From positions 1-31,166 of the IMG/VR virus record IMGVR_UViG_3300010157_000176: a stretch of DNA of 31,166 nucleotides, one strand, 5' to 3'. The stretch is from a virus. A model generated the notes under the pieces. It did no database searches, was not told where the DNA came from, and saw only the letters and a program-made list of their open reading frames with translations. Positions 29,661 through 31,166 of the stretch are shown one piece after another (position 1 is the first letter of the stretch; each line of letters opens with the position of its first letter). The position numbers were made by a program, and so were the translations under genes.

Positions 29661-30256
29661 TTGAACGCTCCCTCTGCTTTCTGAATCGTCACAAAGATTT
29701 GGTCGATGCCCTCTTGGATTGCTTGTTTCGCACACTCCGGGTCACTTGGGTTTGCTCTGGTCGAAAGCGATGCTGGCATTGCATCCATTAAATTCCTAAT
29801 CGAGCCAAGCCATTTACCGAACACTTCCCGAACTTCGTCCATTCGGATGACGGCTCTTGTGGCTTCCTCGTATTGAGCGTGTTCCATTTCTGCTTCGCTT
29901 GCTCTTTTCTTTGCTTCGCCCCATCCCGCAATCGCCGCTCTCATCGCAACCGGGTTTCCGTCCCTGCTTGCTCTTGCCACCAACGAGTAGGCAACTAGCT
30001 CTGCCCTTTTCGCTCGAATCAATCTGCCAAGCGAGTTTTCCGACTTTAACGACTCGGAGTCCGAGGTTTCGGATGTCTCGGATGAGGTCGTAGATGGGGG
30101 AAGAATTGGCTGAACTCGGCTTACCCTTTTTTGATTGGCAAGCCTCCATCTGTGAGCATCTGCCTCGCTTGTGAGGGGCATACCTCTTTTCACAAGTCTG
30201 GACATTTGGCCTCTGTCCATTCCCCATTTTTCGCAAAGCTCTTTTTGTGTAATCAT
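29657..30256 (-). CDS. terS: Terminase small subunit, Nu1-like (199 aa)
   Basis: The N-terminal helix-turn-helix (MITQKELCEKWGMDRGQMSR, then LVKRGMP) followed by a WRLANQ segment is the Nu1-type DNA-binding domain that recognises the packaging site. A Ser/Thr/Glu linker (45-75) and a long helical region (RLIRAKRAELVAYSLVARAS, about 79-120) come next, then a C-terminal helical part likely to bind the large subunit (MDEVREVFGKWLGSIRNLMD). Position before HNH and terL agrees. A longer frame in the same stretch (29814-30548) is a shadow. Confidence 0.8.
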   Translation of the reverse strand: MITQKELCEKWGMDRGQMSRLVKRGMPLTSEADAHRWRLANQKRVSRVQPILPPSTTSSETSETSDSESLKSENSLGRLIRAKRAELVAYSLVARASRDGNPVAMRAAIAGWGEAKKRASEAEMEHAQYEEATRAVIRMDEVREVFGKWLGSIRNLMDAMPASLSTRANPSDPECAKQAIQEGIDQIFVTIQKAEGAFK

Positions 30257-30289
30257 TGGATAACTTTACTGCGGAGGGATAGTCCTCAT

Positions 30290-31166
30290 TCATTTGGCAA
30301 GCGTGGCCTTTTTGCCAGTAAGGTTCTCCCATCGCTTCACAATCACATCGCAGTAGTTGGGGCTGATTTCCATTCCGTAGCATTTGCGACCTAATTGCTC
30401 GGCGGCGATTATAGTTGTTCCAGAACCGCAGAATGGTTCGTAAAGGAGGTCTCCATTCTTCGTGTGATTGCCCATCGCATAACACCACATCTCGATTGGC
30501 TTCATTGTCGGGTGTTCTCTTGATGCCTTTGGTCTTTTGAAGTCCCACACGGTTGTTTTTGTTCTATCTTTGTTTTTTAATCTTTCTCCGGGTTTCCATC
30601 CAAAAAGTATGGGTTCGTGTTTGTAGTGGTATTCACTATGACCCATAACCATAGAATCTTTATTCCATACCAGTATTTGTCTTAATATTTCTCGGCCTTT
30701 CCAATCGTTCAAGAACACACTATGCAACCGTCCAGCCGGGACGGTTGCGATCCAGTATGCCCCATCCCTAGACATAGACTCGGCCACATCGAACCAGATC
30801 TTGCATTTTTCAATTAGGTCTGATTCTGATAGGTCATCATTCTCAATTTTTAATGCGTCCTTGGTTTTGCCAGTATAGCTTACGCCATAGGGCGGGTCGG
30901 TAAGAACCATATCAGCAAGTTCCCCATTCATTAGCTTTTCTGCGTCTTTTATGCTTGCAGAATCACCGCAAAGCAATCTGTGTTTCCCAAGAAGCCACAA
31001 GTCGTCCGGCTTGGTAATCGCATCAACTGGAACTTCTGGCATTTCGTCCTCGGTGACTTCTGGGTGTGCGTCCTCCATCATCAAGGCAATCTCATCCATT
31101 CCAAACCCAGTAATTTCCATATCCAGATCGCCAGTATCGATTTCCTCTAGGATGTCTTTGAGCATC
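30290..31166 (-). CDS. DNA methyltransferase, class beta (DPPY), N-terminus beyond the right edge
   Basis: LTDPPYGVSY (88-97 of the visible part) is the catalytic motif IV of DNA amino-methyltransferases. The SAM motif (EPFCGSGTT, about 243-251) comes after it, the beta-class order. Just before motif IV, LLGKHRLLCGDS is the usual bridge from a ParB-like N-terminal domain, and the first 30 residues (MLKDILEEIDTGDLDMEITG) look like the end of that domain, so the real start is upstream of the window and the ATG at 31165 is probably internal. It may protect phage DNA or mark packaging sites. Confidence 0.85.
   Translation of the reverse strand, partial: MLKDILEEIDTGDLDMEITGFGMDEIALMMEDAHPEVTEDEMPEVPVDAITKPDDLWLLGKHRLLCGDSASIKDAEKLMNGELADMVLTDPPYGVSYTGKTKDALKIENDDLSESDLIEKCKIWFDVAESMSRDGAYWIATVPAGRLHSVFLNDWKGREILRQILVWNKDSMVMGHSEYHYKHEPILFGWKPGERLKNKDRTKTTVWDFKRPKASREHPTMKPIEMWCYAMGNHTKNGDLLYEPFCGSGTTIIAAEQLGRKCYGMEISPNYCDVIVKRWENLTGKKATLAK

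Noticed and set aside
29814-30548. 244-residue minus-strand frame across terS and the methyltransferase end
   Set aside because: It overlaps two genes with clear motifs, has a low-complexity Arg/Lys/Ser-rich composition and no recognisable domain; it is a frame shadow.
1-31166. tRNA genes, CRISPR array, integrase or attachment site
   Set aside because: No cloverleaf, no spaced direct-repeat array and no recombinase motif could be seen; the left-edge repeats are tandem and lie within a coding frame.

Overview
The window is a continuous piece of a tailed dsDNA phage genome (or prophage). Every gene I can support lies on the minus strand, so it is transcribed from the right edge towards the left. 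Genes are packed head to tail, and many overlap by the four-base ATGA stop/start. The head genes follow the lambda-type order: small terminase, large terminase, gpW-like, portal, protease/scaffold, decoration protein, capsid. The tail module has a gpG/gpGT-type frameshift followed by a tape measure protein, so the virion is most likely a siphovirus. Two spanin-like lysis proteins, one of them a lipoprotein, point to a Gram-negative host. Many genes have AAGGAG-type ribosome sites, so the host uses Shine-Dalgarno initiation. I cannot name the host. No integrase, tRNA or CRISPR array was seen.

Layout from right to left. 31166-29102: a DNA methyltransferase cut by the window edge, the small terminase, two tiny membrane peptides and an HNH nuclease. 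29105-20335: the head module, with large terminase, gpW-like protein, a giant 1202-residue portal fusion, a 49-residue peptide, a ferritin-like protein, a prohead protease with a nested scaffold, a decoration protein and the major capsid protein, closed by a strong terminator at 20270-20303. 20249-15249: a small structural protein, a LamG-like protein and a sugar/methyl-transfer cassette (a double-domain glycosyltransferase, a SAM methyltransferase, a second GT-A enzyme and a GT9-like enzyme). 15233-6559: connector and tail genes, with two paralogous tail-completion proteins, a lipoprotein/coiled-coil membrane cluster, a tail-tube candidate, the frameshifted chaperone pair, the tape measure and a short set of tail-tip/fibre genes. 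6548-5520: the lysis cassette, with holin-like protein, overlapping inner and outer spanins and an M15 peptidase endolysin. 5516-1: small DNA-metabolism genes, with a calcineurin-like phosphoesterase, winged-helix protein, minimal ATP-dependent ligase, PD-(D/E)XK nuclease, a protein ending in an SSB-like acidic tip, several small unknowns and a replication-initiator-like gene running off the left edge with iteron-like repeats inside it.

The most unusual feature is the portal. A lambda-type portal domain is fused in one frame to several small phage domains, a cysteine-rich domain and a C-terminal R-S-ExE ADP-ribosyltransferase. If the extension lies inside the capsid, each virion could carry about a dozen copies of a host-modifying enzyme at the DNA exit vertex. 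Other points worth testing are the glycosyltransferase cassette inside the virion operon, a complete -1 frameshift signal (slippery heptamer, 7-base spacer, 8-bp stem), an internal scaffold start, and a recurrent TTGACA box 13-17 bases upstream of six start codons.

No stretch longer than about 300 bases lacks a gene. The longest gap, 4020-4132, is described as a feature.
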